From: Marinobacter guineae
GTDB lineage: Bacteria; Pseudomonadota; Gammaproteobacteria; Pseudomonadales; Oleiphilaceae
Assembly: GCF_002744735.1 (NCBI RefSeq)
Contig: NZ_KZ319340.1
Location: forward strand, 465,028-529,027
Direction of reading: 5' to 3'
Length of the DNA: 64,000 nt
In this document: one piece after another, positions 1-9,440 of the stretch
Position numbering within the stretch: position 1 is the first letter of the stretch
Layout of the letters: each line of letters starts with the position of its first letter
Notes under the pieces: generated by a model
Seen by the model: only the letters and a program-made list of their open reading frames with translations
Database searches by the model: none
What the model was told of the DNA's origin: nothing
Made by a program: the position numbers and the translations under genes

Positions 1-1076
1 TGTTCCACCTGTTCCTGGGTCAGCTTGCCCTTCTTCGCGGAGTTCTCGTAATTGCGGCGGATAATGGCCAGACCCTTGTCCAGCGCCTCCTGCTTCACTT
101 CCACGATGGTGGCCGGAATGCCGACGTTGACGAAGTTCATGGCGATACCACCACCCATGGTACCGGCACCGATGATGCCGACGCTCTTCACGTCACGGAC
201 CGGGGTGTCCTTGGGCAGACCCTTGATCTTGGAAACCTCGCGCTCACCGAAAAACGAGTGAATCAGACCGGCACGCTGGGGCGAGTCCATGCACTCCATA
301 AACAGTTCACGCTCTCGCTTCATACCCTCGTCAAACGGCAGGTTGAACGCAGCTTCCACGGCATCGACGCACTTGAACGGAGAGAACAGGCCCCGCGCAC
401 GTTTCTTCAGTTCTTCACGGAACTGATCAAAGACATCACTGCCCTTGTCCGCCTCGATCTTGTCAGTAATGTCCCGAACCCGACGCACCGGTTTGCCCTC
501 ATCAGCCACCTTCTGTGCGTAAGCCAGGCCCACGGCGCGGATATCGCTACCCTCTTCCACTGCATCCAGAATGCCCAGCGCCAGGGCATCCCTGGCACCG
601 ACGAATTCACCGGTAGTGATCATCTCCAGTGCCTTTTGAGCGCCAGTCAGACGCGGCAGCCGCTGGGTACCACCAGCGCCGGGCAACAGCCCCAGCTTCA
701 CTTCCGGCAGCCCCACCTTGGCACTGCTGACGGCGACCCGGTAATGGCAACTCAGCGCCGTTTCCAGGCCGCCACCCAGGGCGGTGCCATGGATTGCCGC
801 AACCAGCGGCTTGTCGCTGTTTTCAAAGGTATTCACCAGCGTCGGCAGGGTTGGCTCCTGCATCGGTTTGCCGAATTCCCGGATATCGGCACCGGCGATA
901 AAGGTGCGCCCTTCACAGACCAGCAGCAGCACCTTGGCCTCTGCATCCTTCTGACCCTGTTCCAGGGCTGCGAGCAGGCCAGAGCGAACAGCCTGGCCGA
1001 GGGCGTTCACCGGCGGGTAATTCACGGTAATAACGCCGATATTGCCTTCCCGGTTATAGCTAACGACCTCAGACAT
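1..1076 (-). CDS. Bifunctional enoyl-CoA hydratase / 3-hydroxyacyl-CoA dehydrogenase (FadB/FadJ/PimF type), 3' end outside window
   Basis: The gene starts at 1076 behind an AGGAGA ribosome site and runs off the left edge, leaving 358 codons. Residues 1 to about 190 are a crotonase domain, with an [12 protein letters not shown] oxyanion segment and an ALGGGLE motif. A Rossmann NAD-binding motif ([11 protein letters not shown]) lies at residues 300-310 and opens the 3-hydroxyacyl-CoA dehydrogenase half. The enzyme would hydrate a trans-2-enoyl-CoA and oxidise the resulting 3-hydroxyacyl-CoA in beta-oxidation. The order crotonase then dehydrogenase fits FadB, FadJ and PimF. The PimC/PimD-like pair at 6.3-8.6 kb makes a PimF-like role attractive, but that is inference. 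Substrate length cannot be read from the sequence. Confidence 0.93.
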   Translation of the reverse strand, partial: MSEVVSYNREGNIGVITVNYPPVNALGQAVRSGLLAALEQGQKDAEAKVLLLVCEGRTFIAGADIREFGKPMQEPTLPTLVNTFENSDKPLVAAIHGTALGGGLETALSCHYRVAVSSAKVGLPEVKLGLLPGAGGTQRLPRLTGAQKALEMITTGEFVGARDALALGILDAVEEGSDIRAVGLAYAQKVADEGKPVRRVRDITDKIEADKGSDVFDQFREELKKRARGLFSPFKCVDAVEAAFNLPFDEGMKRERELFMECMDSPQRAGLIHSFFGEREVSKIKGLPKDTPVRDVKSVGIIGAGTMGGGIAMNFVNVGIPATIVEVKQEALDKGLAIIRRNYENSAKKGKLTQEQVE

Positions 1077-1106
1077 AATTTCTCCTCGCATTCTTTCTGG
1101 AATATG

Positions 1107-1123
1107 GTTTTAACTAGCGAAAC
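1107..1123. promoter_or_regulatory. Candidate operator upstream of the bifunctional beta-oxidation gene
   Basis: On the minus strand the 17 bases read GTTTCGCTAGTTAAAAC. They match a 17-base semi-palindrome at 4977-4993 upstream of glutaryl-CoA dehydrogenase in the first eight and last four positions. The site lies 31 nt before the start codon at 1076. It could bind the nearby IclR-type regulator (1449-2273). This rests on two sites only and is a hypothesis. Confidence 0.35.
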
Positions 1124-1182
1124 ATGCGTACGATTTAATACAAGTTCCGTGATGGTTTCAACCACCCATTAAACTACAGGTA

Positions 1183-1219
1183 TAAAAAAACCGCAGAGGT
1201 TTCTTCTGCGGTTTTTTTT
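1183..1219. terminator. Bidirectional rho-independent terminator
   Basis: A 7-bp stem CCGCAGA/TCTGCGG (1191-1197 and 1205-1211) is flanked by a run of A on the left and eight T on the right, so it can act on both strands. On the minus strand it would end the IclR-gene transcript before the beta-oxidation gene. Confidence 0.8.
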
Positions 1220-1233
1220 CGAACCTGGAGTCT

Positions 1234-1426
1234 GGGAGTCTACGGGTAGGGTCTTCCGAAACACGCTGTGAATACGTCCCTGTACGCTCTGCTCCGCCCC
1301 TTGCGCTTATTGCTCCTGCGTCGCCCAAGGGTCCTGGGCAGGCCGTCCTTGGCCTGCCCGTGAAGCGCTATCGCCCTTCACCCATGGCTCCGCAAGGTTT
1401 CGGAAGACCCCTACCCGCAGCCTCCC
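1234..1426. repeat. Long inverted-repeat intergenic element 1
   Basis: The 372-nt gap 1077-1448 holds the operator candidate, the terminator and this element. Its outer arms (1234-1262 and 1397-1426) pair over nearly 30 bp with about two mismatches and a one-base gap. Next to the left arm is the box ACGCTGTGAATACGTCCCTG (1263-1282 region). Inside are two further hairpins: GGGCAGGCC/GGCCTGCCC and GTGAAG/CTTCAC. A related box and architecture recur at 14418-14606 and 52126-52226, so this looks like a member of a dispersed non-coding family. No protein is encoded in it. Confidence 0.75.
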
Positions 1427-1448
1427 GTTCAGCTTTGGCATTTAAACG

Positions 1449-2273
1449 CTAAACACCCAGCGACTCTATATCTCCTGCCAACATCGCCAACTGGTGGGCA
1501 ATGGAACCGCGAAGCTTTTCAGCAGGCACCAGGTAAGACGGTGCAGCACAGGTCAGTGCCATGATGGTGCCATCCTGCAAGTGGATGGGAACACCGGCGG
1601 AGTTGATGTTGCGATCCCATTCGCCGATGGACAGGCAGAAGCCGTGTTCCTTGTAGTCTTTCATGGCCTGTTCCAGGCCCTCTTTCTTTTCGTGCCAGGC
1701 ATTGCCGTACTTGGCCTCCATCGCATCATCAATAACCAGGCGTGCCTTGTCGCTGATGGCACAGTAGTAGGCCCGGCCGGCTGAAGTGGTGGCCATGGGC
1801 AGTTTGAGGCCGATGTCCATCCGCAAAAGGGAGGCTTCCGGCGGCAACCGGTTTTCCACGTAAATCATGTGCAAACGGTCACGGCAGGTGAGGCCTACCG
1901 ACATATTGGTCTGCCGGGCGAACTCGTCCATGTAAGGCTTGGCCAGCTGGCGTACCTTGAGGTTGGAGACATAGGCATAACCCAGCGCCAGCACACCGGA
2001 ACTCAGCTGGTATTTTTCCAGCTGGGTGTTGTAGCTCAGGTAACCGAGTTTGGTGAGGGTGTAAGTCATCCGGGACACGGTCGGCTTAGGCAATCCCGTG
2101 ATACGGGCAATGTCCTGGTTGCCCAGGATCACCGAGCCCTGGCTGAACGCACGGAGCACATCCAGGCCGCGGGACAGGGCCTCGACGAACTTGCGATCCT
2201 TTTCCGGCTTCACGGGTTCACCGTCACTGGATGCCACTTTCAGTTCCGGTGAACTCTGCTTTGTTCTTGCCAT
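1449..2273 (-). CDS. IclR family transcriptional regulator
   Basis: The product is 274 aa with the usual IclR layout. A winged helix-turn-helix lies at about residues 30-95 (LGNQDIARITGLPKPTVSRM is the recognition region), followed by the IclR effector-binding domain to the end. A charged N-terminal tail of about 25 residues precedes the DNA-binding part. The start at 2273 has GGAGG 9 nt upstream. The gene is divergent from a GhrA-like reductase and lies among acyl-CoA catabolic genes, so it may control some of them in response to an organic acid or CoA ester. The effector is not deducible. Confidence 0.93.
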   Translation of the reverse strand: MARTKQSSPELKVASSDGEPVKPEKDRKFVEALSRGLDVLRAFSQGSVILGNQDIARITGLPKPTVSRMTYTLTKLGYLSYNTQLEKYQLSSGVLALGYAYVSNLKVRQLAKPYMDEFARQTNMSVGLTCRDRLHMIYVENRLPPEASLLRMDIGLKLPMATTSAGRAYYCAISDKARLVIDDAMEAKYGNAWHEKKEGLEQAMKDYKEHGFCLSIGEWDRNINSAGVPIHLQDGTIMALTCAAPSYLVPAEKLRGSIAHQLAMLAGDIESLGV

Positions 2274-2405
2274 AATGGGACGTCCTCCAACCGCGTCGCC
2301 TGTTCCGGTGCCGGGGTATTAATCTGATGAATAATCAAAGATGCGCTATTTTAATCGCTGCAGAAATCAAGTACCAGAAAGTCTTTTCAAAATTCGTACC
2401 AAATA

Positions 2406-2434
2406 TGAAACACTCATGAGTTATGTTTCAAAAC
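2406..2434. promoter_or_regulatory. Palindromic region between divergent iclR-type and ghrA-type genes
   Basis: TGAAACA (2406-2412) and TGTTTCA (2424-2430) form an inverted repeat. Between them lies a perfect 10-bp palindrome ACTCATGAGT (2412-2421). The site sits in the shared promoter region and could be an autoregulatory operator. The surrounding 274-nt gap is AT-rich and contains no gene. Confidence 0.4.
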
Positions 2435-2547
2435 AAGACTCGCAGAGCGGTACCTGATACCGTCTTTACCTGATTTATTCGATATTTTATTCTGCATTGC
2501 AAAACAAATTAGCAGCCAACGAATTCCGTGGCGACCCCGGAGGCAAA

Positions 2548-3477
2548 ATGAAGATTCTTTTTGTGGCAGGCGACCCGAAACCGGAACGCTGGACCGTCCC
2601 CATCAGACAACTCGTGCCGGATGCGGAGGTATACGTCTGGGATCCCGACGGCCCCGCCGTTGACGCCGACTATGCCATCGTCTGGCAACCACCGGCGGCG
2701 CTGTTTGAACGGGAGAAGAACCTCAAGGCAGTGTTCAACCTCGGAGCCGGCATTGACGGGTTGCTGAAGGTTCCCAACCTGCCGAGAGACCTGACCGTGG
2801 TGCGCCTGGAAGACGCGGGCATGTCTGCACAGATGGCCGAGTACGTGTTGCACCAGCTTCTCGAAGCTAATCGTGAGATGGAAACCTACCGGGAGCAGCA
2901 ACGCCAGGGGGTCTGGAAAATCCATCGGCCCATGAAGCGCAGCGAGTGGCCGGTGGGCGTTATGGGGCTCGGACATATCGGCAAGCGCGTGGTCCGCACC
3001 CTGGCCGATCTGGATTACCGGGTGAGTGGCTGGGCGCGAGGGGAACACAGCCTGGAAGGTGTAAGCACCTATGCCGGTCCGGACCAGCTCGGCGATTTTC
3101 TGAAATCCACCCGGGTTCTGGTCAATACCCTGCCCCTGACCGACGAGACCCGGGGCATTATCGACTATGAACTGCTGAGCCAACTGCAGCCGGGTGCGGT
3201 GCTGATCAACGTTGGCCGGGGCGAGCACCTTGTGGAAGAAGACCTGCTTCGGACTCTGGACGAGGGCAGGCTGCTACGGGCATCCCTGGACGTGTTCCGA
3301 AAGGAGCCTTTGCCCGAGGGGCACCCCTTCTGGCAACGGAAGGAAATCACCATTACGCCGCACATCTCCGCCCGCACCCTGCGGGATGCCACCCTGGAAC
3401 AGATCACCGGCAAGATCCGGGATCATGCCCAGGGTCGCTCCATCAGTGGGATCGTGGATACCGATCGGGGTTACTGA
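2548..3477 (+). CDS. ghrA: D-2-hydroxyacid dehydrogenase, glyoxylate/hydroxypyruvate reductase A type
   Basis: A 309-aa product begins MKILFVAGDPKPERW. This start has GGAGG 6 nt upstream, so the longer frame from 2497 is rejected. The C-terminal NAD(P)-binding domain carries GLGHIGKRV. The family's catalytic residues are visible: Arg in NVGRGEHLV, Glu in the VFRKEPLP segment and His in TPHISA. The enzyme would reduce glyoxylate and/or hydroxypyruvate with NAD(P)H. The GhrA-like features are the short N-terminal domain and the AQMAEYVLHQLL segment. It is divergent from the IclR gene. The exact 2-oxoacid substrate is uncertain. Confidence 0.88.
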   Translation: MKILFVAGDPKPERWTVPIRQLVPDAEVYVWDPDGPAVDADYAIVWQPPAALFEREKNLKAVFNLGAGIDGLLKVPNLPRDLTVVRLEDAGMSAQMAEYVLHQLLEANREMETYREQQRQGVWKIHRPMKRSEWPVGVMGLGHIGKRVVRTLADLDYRVSGWARGEHSLEGVSTYAGPDQLGDFLKSTRVLVNTLPLTDETRGIIDYELLSQLQPGAVLINVGRGEHLVEEDLLRTLDEGRLLRASLDVFRKEPLPEGHPFWQRKEITITPHISARTLRDATLEQITGKIRDHAQGRSISGIVDTDRGY

Positions 3478-3529
3478 TCTCCGCAGGAAGTCAGGCAGGA
3501 GGTAGAAAGAAGATAGAAAGTGGCACCAA

Positions 3530-4891
3530 TCAGGCCGGGGTCGGTGCCAGCCAGGCCACCAGTGCTGTCAGCACCAGCAGCAGAGGCAGAGCGATCAGCA
3601 CGAACAGGCCGTTCCAGCGGAACGCCACCACCCATCGGGAAATCTGCCCGAACCTCGAGAGCAGCATCACCGAGGGCCCGAAGGGCGAGAGCATCATGGC
3701 CAGGGAGAAACCAATCACCAGGGCCACGGCGACCGGCAAGAGGTCCATTCCCTCCGCCACCAGTTGGGGCAATAACCCGGCCTGAACACTCAGCACCGTG
3801 ATGGGAATGACCCCGATCATGGAGAACATCGGCATCATCAGCATGCCCAGCATAGCCACCAGGAAAACACCCCCACCGGTTGCCACCAGGCCAGCCAGGG
3901 CATCGGCAGGGATCACGGCAGACAGGGCCACCCCGAGGATCGCGGAGGCGGCGAAAATAGCCATTTCATTGTGCATGGTCCACACCTGGCCCACGCCTTC
4001 CTGCAAAACCGGCATCAGCCGGCGTTCCTGCCAGAACATGTAAAGCAGCGTCACGGTGGGCACCGCCAGCATGGCCGCCACCGACACCTTGAATCCGGTC
4101 GTCGCCACCAGACCCGCCATCACCGCGAACACCACCAGAATCAGCGCCAGCAGGCGCCCGGTGCCCGGCAGCCAGCCCTCAACGGCAATACGCTCACTAC
4201 TGACTTTGCGAAACCGGCGCTGCTCCAGCACCCAGCCAACCAGCACCATCAACAGCGCCGCGATCAATCCGAATGGCAGTAACTGCGACCAGCTCAGCTG
4301 GGGCAACTCCCGGGTGAGAATAGCCACGGCCACACTGGTGGGCGCCACCAGCGGCACCAGAGCAAACCCTCTCAGGGCACTGATCAGGACACTGCGCAAC
4401 CACTGCAAACGGGAGTCACCGGTAATGCCCCGCTCACGCAGCGTCTCCGAGAGTGTGCCGCACAGCAGGTTCATCATGCCAAAACTCAGGACCGTCGCGA
4501 TGCCACAGCTGACCAGCGCATACTTGGGGTACAGCAGCAAGGGTTTTCCGCCCAGCAGTACATCGTGAATCCGGCGCAGCACCTCGAATCGGCGCACCAG
4601 GCACTGCATCATCCCCAGGCTGCCCAGGAAGGCTGCATAGAACGCCGCATCCGACGCTGCCTTCACCAACAACGCGGCATCCAGTGTTCCACGCACGGCC
4701 AGGGCGCCCAGTACAACCAGAGCAATCACCAGCAGCATCCGGGCATAACCCTGCAAGCGCCCGGCACCAGCCAGGAACGCGGAGACAAACATGATCCCCG
4801 CGAGCGCGCTCAGCTCCCGGTGTCCGAGGCAGATGGCCACCAGCTCTGTCACCACGGCCAGGGACACGAGCCATTGCAGAATACTGGTCAT
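3530..4891 (-). CDS. Polytopic membrane permease of unrecognised family
   Basis: The 453-aa protein is almost entirely hydrophobic, with about ten to twelve predicted transmembrane segments and short charged loops. A C-terminal LSPFGPSVML motif sits in a membrane-embedded stretch, reminiscent of carboxylate/ion transporters with broken helices, but I cannot assign a family. It is convergent with the GhrA gene and divergent from glutaryl-CoA dehydrogenase. It could therefore import the organic acid degraded by the neighbouring enzymes, which is inference from position only. The start at 4891 gives MTSILQWLVSLAVV, a direct entry into the first helix. Confidence 0.75.
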   Translation of the reverse strand: MTSILQWLVSLAVVTELVAICLGHRELSALAGIMFVSAFLAGAGRLQGYARMLLVIALVVLGALAVRGTLDAALLVKAASDAAFYAAFLGSLGMMQCLVRRFEVLRRIHDVLLGGKPLLLYPKYALVSCGIATVLSFGMMNLLCGTLSETLRERGITGDSRLQWLRSVLISALRGFALVPLVAPTSVAVAILTRELPQLSWSQLLPFGLIAALLMVLVGWVLEQRRFRKVSSERIAVEGWLPGTGRLLALILVVFAVMAGLVATTGFKVSVAAMLAVPTVTLLYMFWQERRLMPVLQEGVGQVWTMHNEMAIFAASAILGVALSAVIPADALAGLVATGGGVFLVAMLGMLMMPMFSMIGVIPITVLSVQAGLLPQLVAEGMDLLPVAVALVIGFSLAMMLSPFGPSVMLLSRFGQISRWVVAFRWNGLFVLIALPLLLVLTALVAWLAPTPA

Positions 4892-4976
4892 GACAGGCCC
4901 GGCCGATCAGGTTTGAACACTGCTTGCATTTCCTTAATACCCGGATTAGTCTTTCAATACGCAATTACAAAACTGT

Positions 4977-4993
4977 GTTTCGCTTAACGAAAC
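4977..4993. promoter_or_regulatory. Candidate operator upstream of gcdH
   Basis: The sequence GTTTCGCTTAACGAAAC is a dyad with arms GTTTCG/CGAAAC, 81 nt before the gcdH start. It resembles the site at 1107-1123. It lies in the 183-nt promoter gap shared with the divergent permease. An IclR-type binding site is possible but unproven. Confidence 0.4.
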
Positions 4994-5074
4994 GATGTTA
5001 CCACAAATTTAGCACAAATTACTCGGGAATCCCCATGATCGAGCTTCCCGATAAACGCTTTCAGGAGAATATAA

Positions 5075-6244
5075 ATGGCTTCCGCACCCTGGAATGACCT
5101 GCTGGGTTTCGACACGCAACTGGACGAGACCGAGCGTCAGGTCCGCGACAGCATCCGCAGCTTCTGCGACCAGCAACTGATGCCCGGTATTGTCGAGGCT
5201 AACCGGCATGAGAAGTTCGACCGCACCATCTTCAATCAGATGGGCGACCTGGGCATGCTTGGCGCCACCCTTCCGGAAGAGTATGGCGGGCCGGGCCTGA
5301 ACCACGTCTGCTACGGCCTGATTGCCCGGGAAGTGGAGCGGGTGGACTCGGCCTATCGCTCGGCGCTGAGCGTCCAGTCATCGCTGGTCATGTATCCGAT
5401 CTTTTCCTATGGTCAGGAAGCCCTGAAAAAACGCATCCTGCCAAAGCTGGCGTCCGGTGAATACGTGGGCTGCTTCGGTTTGACCGAGCCCAACCACGGC
5501 TCAGATCCCGCTGGCATGGAAACCCGCGCCAAAAAGGTCGACGGCGGATACCTGCTGAGCGGCTCGAAAACCTGGATCACCAACTCCCCGATCGCCGATA
5601 TCTGCGTAGTCTGGGGCAAGCTTGACGGCAAGGTCACCGGCTTCGTGATCGAACGTGACGGTGCCAAAGGCCTCGACACCCCGAAGATCCCGGGCAAATT
5701 CTCCCTGCGCGCCTCTGAAACCGGCTCCATCTTCATGGATGACGTGTTCGTGCCAGATGAAAACAAGCTGGACGTCGAGGGCCTGAAAGGTCCGTTCAGT
5801 TGCCTGAACAAGGCCCGCTTTGGCATCAGCTGGGGCTCCCTGGGTGCCGCTGAGTTCTGCTGGCACGCGGCCCGCAATTACACCCTGGAGCGCAAGCAGT
5901 TCGGCAAGCCACTGGCAGCCAACCAGTTGATCCAGAAGAAACTGGTGGACATGCAAACCGAGATCACCATCGGCCTGCAGGCGGTTCTGCAATTGGGCCG
6001 CATGATGGATGCTGGCACCGCCACGCCGGACGCCATCTCGCTGCTCAAGCGCAATAACTGTGGCAAGGCCCTGGACATCGCCCGTGTGGCCCGCGACATG
6101 CACGGCGGCAACGGCATTTCCGATGAGTATCACGTGATTCGACACGTCATGAACCTGGAAGCGGTGAACACCTACGAGGGTACCCACGATGTCCACGCCC
6201 TGATTCTTGGCCGTGGCCAGACCGGCATCCCGGCGTTCAGCTGA
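5075..6244 (+). CDS. gcdH: Glutaryl-CoA dehydrogenase
   Basis: The 389-aa flavoprotein has the three acyl-CoA dehydrogenase domains. FAD/substrate segments [14 protein letters not shown] and TWITNSP are present. The C-terminal segment [14 protein letters not shown] is characteristic of glutaryl-CoA dehydrogenase, and its Glu368 is the expected catalytic base. The reaction is oxidation and decarboxylation of glutaryl-CoA to crotonyl-CoA, with electrons passed to ETF. A weak AGGAG ribosome site precedes the ATG. It is the first gene of a plus-strand operon with two more dehydrogenases, which points to use of glutarate, lysine-derived or odd-chain dicarboxylic acids. Confidence 0.95.
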   Translation: MASAPWNDLLGFDTQLDETERQVRDSIRSFCDQQLMPGIVEANRHEKFDRTIFNQMGDLGMLGATLPEEYGGPGLNHVCYGLIAREVERVDSAYRSALSVQSSLVMYPIFSYGQEALKKRILPKLASGEYVGCFGLTEPNHGSDPAGMETRAKKVDGGYLLSGSKTWITNSPIADICVVWGKLDGKVTGFVIERDGAKGLDTPKIPGKFSLRASETGSIFMDDVFVPDENKLDVEGLKGPFSCLNKARFGISWGSLGAAEFCWHAARNYTLERKQFGKPLAANQLIQKKLVDMQTEITIGLQAVLQLGRMMDAGTATPDAISLLKRNNCGKALDIARVARDMHGGNGISDEYHVIRHVMNLEAVNTYEGTHDVHALILGRGQTGIPAFS

Positions 6245-6275
6245 GTTATTGCACACACGCAAACGAGGTTATCCC

Positions 6276-7472
6276 ATGAACTTGAACTACACCGCCGAGG
6301 AACTCGCCTTCCGTGATGAAGTCCGCGCGTTCCTGGACAACAAACTGCCCGCGGACATTGCCGCCAAGGTAAAGGGGTTCCGCCGTCTGTCCAAAGAGGA
6401 CCATCAGCGTTGGCAGAAGATCTTGAGCGCTCAGGGCTGGTACGCCACCCACTGGCCGGAAGAATACGGCGGCGTGAAGTGGACGCCGGTCCAGAAGCAC
6501 ATCTGGGATGAAGAGTCCTGCCGGTATGGCGTGCCGCGGTCCGTTCCTTTCGGGGTGAACATGGTGGCACCGGTCATCATCAAGTTCGGTAACGAGGAGC
6601 AGAAGCAGAAATACCTGCCGAGGATCCTGAGCGGTGAGGACTGGTGGTGCCAGGGCTACTCCGAGCCGGGCGCCGGTTCGGATCTCGCCTCCCTGAAAAC
6701 CCGGGCCGTGCGCGAGGGTGATTATTACATCGTCAACGGTCAGAAAACCTGGACCACCCTGGGCCAGCACGCCAACATGATTTTCTGCCTTGTGCGCACC
6801 AATACCGAGGTGAAAGCCCAGGAGGGCATTTCCTTCCTGCTGATCGACATGAACAACCCGGGCATCACCGTGCGCCCGATCATCACCCTTGATGGCGAGC
6901 ACGAGGTGAATGAGGTGTTCTTCGAGGACGTCAAAGTCCCCGTGGAAAACCTGGTGGGTGAGGAAGACAAGGGCTGGACCTACGCCAAGTACCTGCTGAC
7001 TTATGAGCGCACCGGTCTCGCCGGTATCGGCCTGTCCAAGGCGGCCCTGTCGCACCTCAAGCAGCTGGCCTCCCGTCGCCTGAAAAACGGCAAGCCACTG
7101 ATCGAGGATGCCGCTTTCAGCCAGCGCATTGCCCAGGTGGAAATAGACCTGATGGCGGCCGGAATCAGCAACCTTCGCATCATTGCCTCAGTTGAAGGCG
7201 GCGGCATGCCGGGTGCGGAAAGCTCCATGCTGAAGGTCCGCGGCACCGAAATTCGCCAGACCATCAATGATCTGGCTCGCCGGGCCATTGGCCCCTACGC
7301 AATCCCGTTTGTGGAAGAAGAGCTGGACCTGAATTACGACGGCGAATTCCTCTCTGACGAGAACGCCGCGCCACTGGCGGCCCAGTACTTCAACAACCGC
7401 AAGCTTTCGATTTTCGGCGGATCCAACGAGATCCAGAAAAACATCGTGTCGAAAATGATTCTCGGGCTTTAA
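6276..7472 (+). CDS. Acyl-CoA dehydrogenase, PimC-like large subunit
   Basis: The start is at 6276 (MNLNYTAEELAF), with GAGG 8 nt upstream; the longer frame overlaps gcdH and is rejected. The product is 398 aa. It contains WCQGYSEPGAGSDLASL, KTWTTLGQHA and a C-terminal FGGSNEIQKN segment. Glu244 in LTYERTG is in the position used as catalytic base by isovaleryl- and long-chain-type members. The N-terminal region up to the PFGVNMVAPVI segment resembles the large subunit of pimeloyl-CoA dehydrogenase. It lies 10 nt before its likely partner. I infer an alpha2beta2 enzyme acting on a medium-chain dicarboxylyl-CoA or similar substrate. Confidence 0.88.
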   Translation: MNLNYTAEELAFRDEVRAFLDNKLPADIAAKVKGFRRLSKEDHQRWQKILSAQGWYATHWPEEYGGVKWTPVQKHIWDEESCRYGVPRSVPFGVNMVAPVIIKFGNEEQKQKYLPRILSGEDWWCQGYSEPGAGSDLASLKTRAVREGDYYIVNGQKTWTTLGQHANMIFCLVRTNTEVKAQEGISFLLIDMNNPGITVRPIITLDGEHEVNEVFFEDVKVPVENLVGEEDKGWTYAKYLLTYERTGLAGIGLSKAALSHLKQLASRRLKNGKPLIEDAAFSQRIAQVEIDLMAAGISNLRIIASVEGGGMPGAESSMLKVRGTEIRQTINDLARRAIGPYAIPFVEEELDLNYDGEFLSDENAAPLAAQYFNNRKLSIFGGSNEIQKNIVSKMILGL

Positions 7473-7482
7473 GGAGGCGACC

Positions 7483-8619
7483 ATGGATTTCCGACTCAAC
7501 GAAGAGCAGCAGATGCTGCAGGACACCGTGGCCCGCCTGGTGCGCGGTGAATACAGTTTTGAAAAGCGCCTGGAATACAGCGAATCGGAGCTGGGATTCA
7601 GCGCCGATTTCTGGAAACAGCTGGGCGAGCTGGGCCTCACGGCTGTGCCCTTCCCCGAAGAGCTGGGTGGTTTTGGCGGCAGCGGCGTTGAAGTGCAGAG
7701 CGTGATGACCGAACTGGGTCGCGGCCTGTGCATCGAGCCCTACTTGCAATCTATCGTCCTTGGCGGTGGGCTGATCAGCCAGGCCGGCAACGGCCAGCAA
7801 CACGAACAGTGGCTTGGCGGCATCGCCAGCGGCGAAATGCGCGCGGCTGTGGGCCTTCAGGAGCCCCAGAGCTTTTATGATCTGAACGATGTGGAAACCC
7901 GGGCCGAGAAATCCGGTAACGGTTACGTGCTGAATGGTCGAAAGGCCGTGGTCATCGGCGGTCACTGTGCCGACGTACTGGTGGTGTCTGCCCGCACTTC
8001 GGGCGACAGCCGGGATGCCAATGGCATCAGCCTGTTCCTGATCAGCTCCGACGCCGAAGGACTGGAACGCCGCATCTACCCGACCATTGACGGCACCAAG
8101 GGCTGCGACCTGTTCCTGAACAACGTTAAGCTGAGCTCCAATGCCCTGCTGGGCGAGGAAGGCAAGGCCGCCGAGGTTATTGAGTACCAGGCTGGCCGTG
8201 CCATTGCCGCACTGTGCGGCGAGGCCGTGGGCGCCATGGAAGTGGCCTGTGACCTGACCCTGGAGTACCTGAAACAGCGCAAGCAGTTTGGTGTACCCAT
8301 CGGCAAGTTCCAGGTGCTTCAGCACCGGATGGTGGACATGATGTCGGAACTGGAACAGGCCCGCTCCATGGCGATCCTGGCTGCCAGCGTCGCCGACGAA
8401 CCCCAAAGCGACGAGCGGCGCCGGATCCTGGCAGCCGCCAAGAATGTCATCGGTCGCAGTGGCCAGTTCATTTCCGAGCAGGGCATCCAGTCCCACGGTG
8501 GCATCGGCATGACCTGGGAGTACAACTTCGCCCATTACGCCAAGCGCCTGATCATGATCAACCATCAGCTCGGCGACGACGACTTCCACCTGGAGCGTTA
8601 CGCTGCCCTGCTACAGTAA
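7483..8619 (+). CDS. Acyl-CoA dehydrogenase, PimD-like small subunit
   Basis: The 378-aa protein has the N-terminal MDFRLNEEQQML and YSFEKRLEYSE features seen in pimeloyl-CoA dehydrogenase small subunits. The usual catalytic glutamate is absent from both known places: the first position reads AGRAIAAL and the C-terminal one reads LGDDDFHLERY. The subunit is therefore probably non-catalytic by itself and completes the active site of the large subunit, as in mycobacterial FadE28-FadE29-type heterotetramers. The start at 7483 follows AAGGAGG with ideal spacing, 10 nt after the large-subunit stop. Confidence 0.87.
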   Translation: MDFRLNEEQQMLQDTVARLVRGEYSFEKRLEYSESELGFSADFWKQLGELGLTAVPFPEELGGFGGSGVEVQSVMTELGRGLCIEPYLQSIVLGGGLISQAGNGQQHEQWLGGIASGEMRAAVGLQEPQSFYDLNDVETRAEKSGNGYVLNGRKAVVIGGHCADVLVVSARTSGDSRDANGISLFLISSDAEGLERRIYPTIDGTKGCDLFLNNVKLSSNALLGEEGKAAEVIEYQAGRAIAALCGEAVGAMEVACDLTLEYLKQRKQFGVPIGKFQVLQHRMVDMMSELEQARSMAILAASVADEPQSDERRRILAAAKNVIGRSGQFISEQGIQSHGGIGMTWEYNFAHYAKRLIMINHQLGDDDFHLERYAALLQ

Positions 8620-8659
8620 ACTGCAGACAACCGTTATTCAGGGGATTGGGGACATCACA

Positions 8660-9418
8660 ATGACAACAAACGAACAGTCGACTGAACAGGATCTGAGAAA
8701 AGCCGAATGGAAAGTCCGGACCGAACTGGCCGCCGCCTACCGGCTGGTGGCCCTGTTCGGCTGGGACGACCTGGTATTCACCCACCTGTCGGCCCGGGTG
8801 CCCGGGCCGGATCATCACTTCCTGATCAACCCTTACGGGCTACTGTTCCACGAAATCACCGCCTCGTCGCTGGTGAAGGTGGACCGGGATGGCCAGGTGG
8901 TGGAGGCCGGCGGCCTTCGCCGTGTCAATCCGGCCGGCTTTACCATTCACAGTGCGGTGCACATGGGCCGGGAAGACGCCGGCGCGGTAATGCATCTGCA
9001 CGCGCCCGATGGCGTGGCAGTATCCGCCCACCGGGACGGCCTGCTGCCCCTGAGCCAGACCGCCATGCTGTGCCTCAATCACCTGAGTTACCACGATTAC
9101 GAGGGCGTGGCCCTGAACCTGGACGAACGGGAACGGCTGATCCGGGATCTGGGCGACAAGTCCATGATGCTGCTACGCAATCACGGCGTACTGACCGCAG
9201 GCAAGGATGTGCCGGAGACCTTCACCTATCTGTATTTCCTGATGAAAGCCTGTGAGATTCAGGTCAAGGCCCAGAGCTGCGGCCCCACCTGGATGCCATC
9301 GGAACAGGCCATCCAGACCACGGCGGACCAGTCACAGGCGCTCGGCGGTGCCGCAGCCCTCACCTGGCCGGCCCTGGTTCGGCTTCTGGACAGTAAAAGC
9401 CCCGGCTACGCGGTCTGA
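8660..9418 (+). CDS. Class II aldolase/adducin family protein
   Basis: The 252-aa product has the class II aldolase fold. Metal-binding histidines lie in the HLHAPDG motif (near residue 112) and the LRNHG motif (near residue 175). The N-terminal LAAAYRLVALFGWDDLVFTHLSAR is typical of the adducin-like branch found in catabolic operons. Such proteins cleave or decarboxylate hydroxylated or keto acids using a divalent metal, but the substrate here is not known. It follows the PimD-like gene by 40 nt and is probably co-transcribed with it and with the MaoC-like gene downstream. Confidence 0.88.
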   Translation: MTTNEQSTEQDLRKAEWKVRTELAAAYRLVALFGWDDLVFTHLSARVPGPDHHFLINPYGLLFHEITASSLVKVDRDGQVVEAGGLRRVNPAGFTIHSAVHMGREDAGAVMHLHAPDGVAVSAHRDGLLPLSQTAMLCLNHLSYHDYEGVALNLDERERLIRDLGDKSMMLLRNHGVLTAGKDVPETFTYLYFLMKACEIQVKAQSCGPTWMPSEQAIQTTADQSQALGGAAALTWPALVRLLDSKSPGYAV

Positions 9419-9440
9419 CTTAGCTGCCAGGAGCGCCGAT

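Noticed and set aside
258..1172. 304-codon plus-strand open frame at the left edge
   Set aside because: The minus strand encodes a recognisable hydratase/dehydrogenase through the whole region.
7390..8589. 399-codon minus-strand open frame
   Set aside because: It is antisense to the PimD-like gene, whose product has clear family motifs; the antisense product has none.
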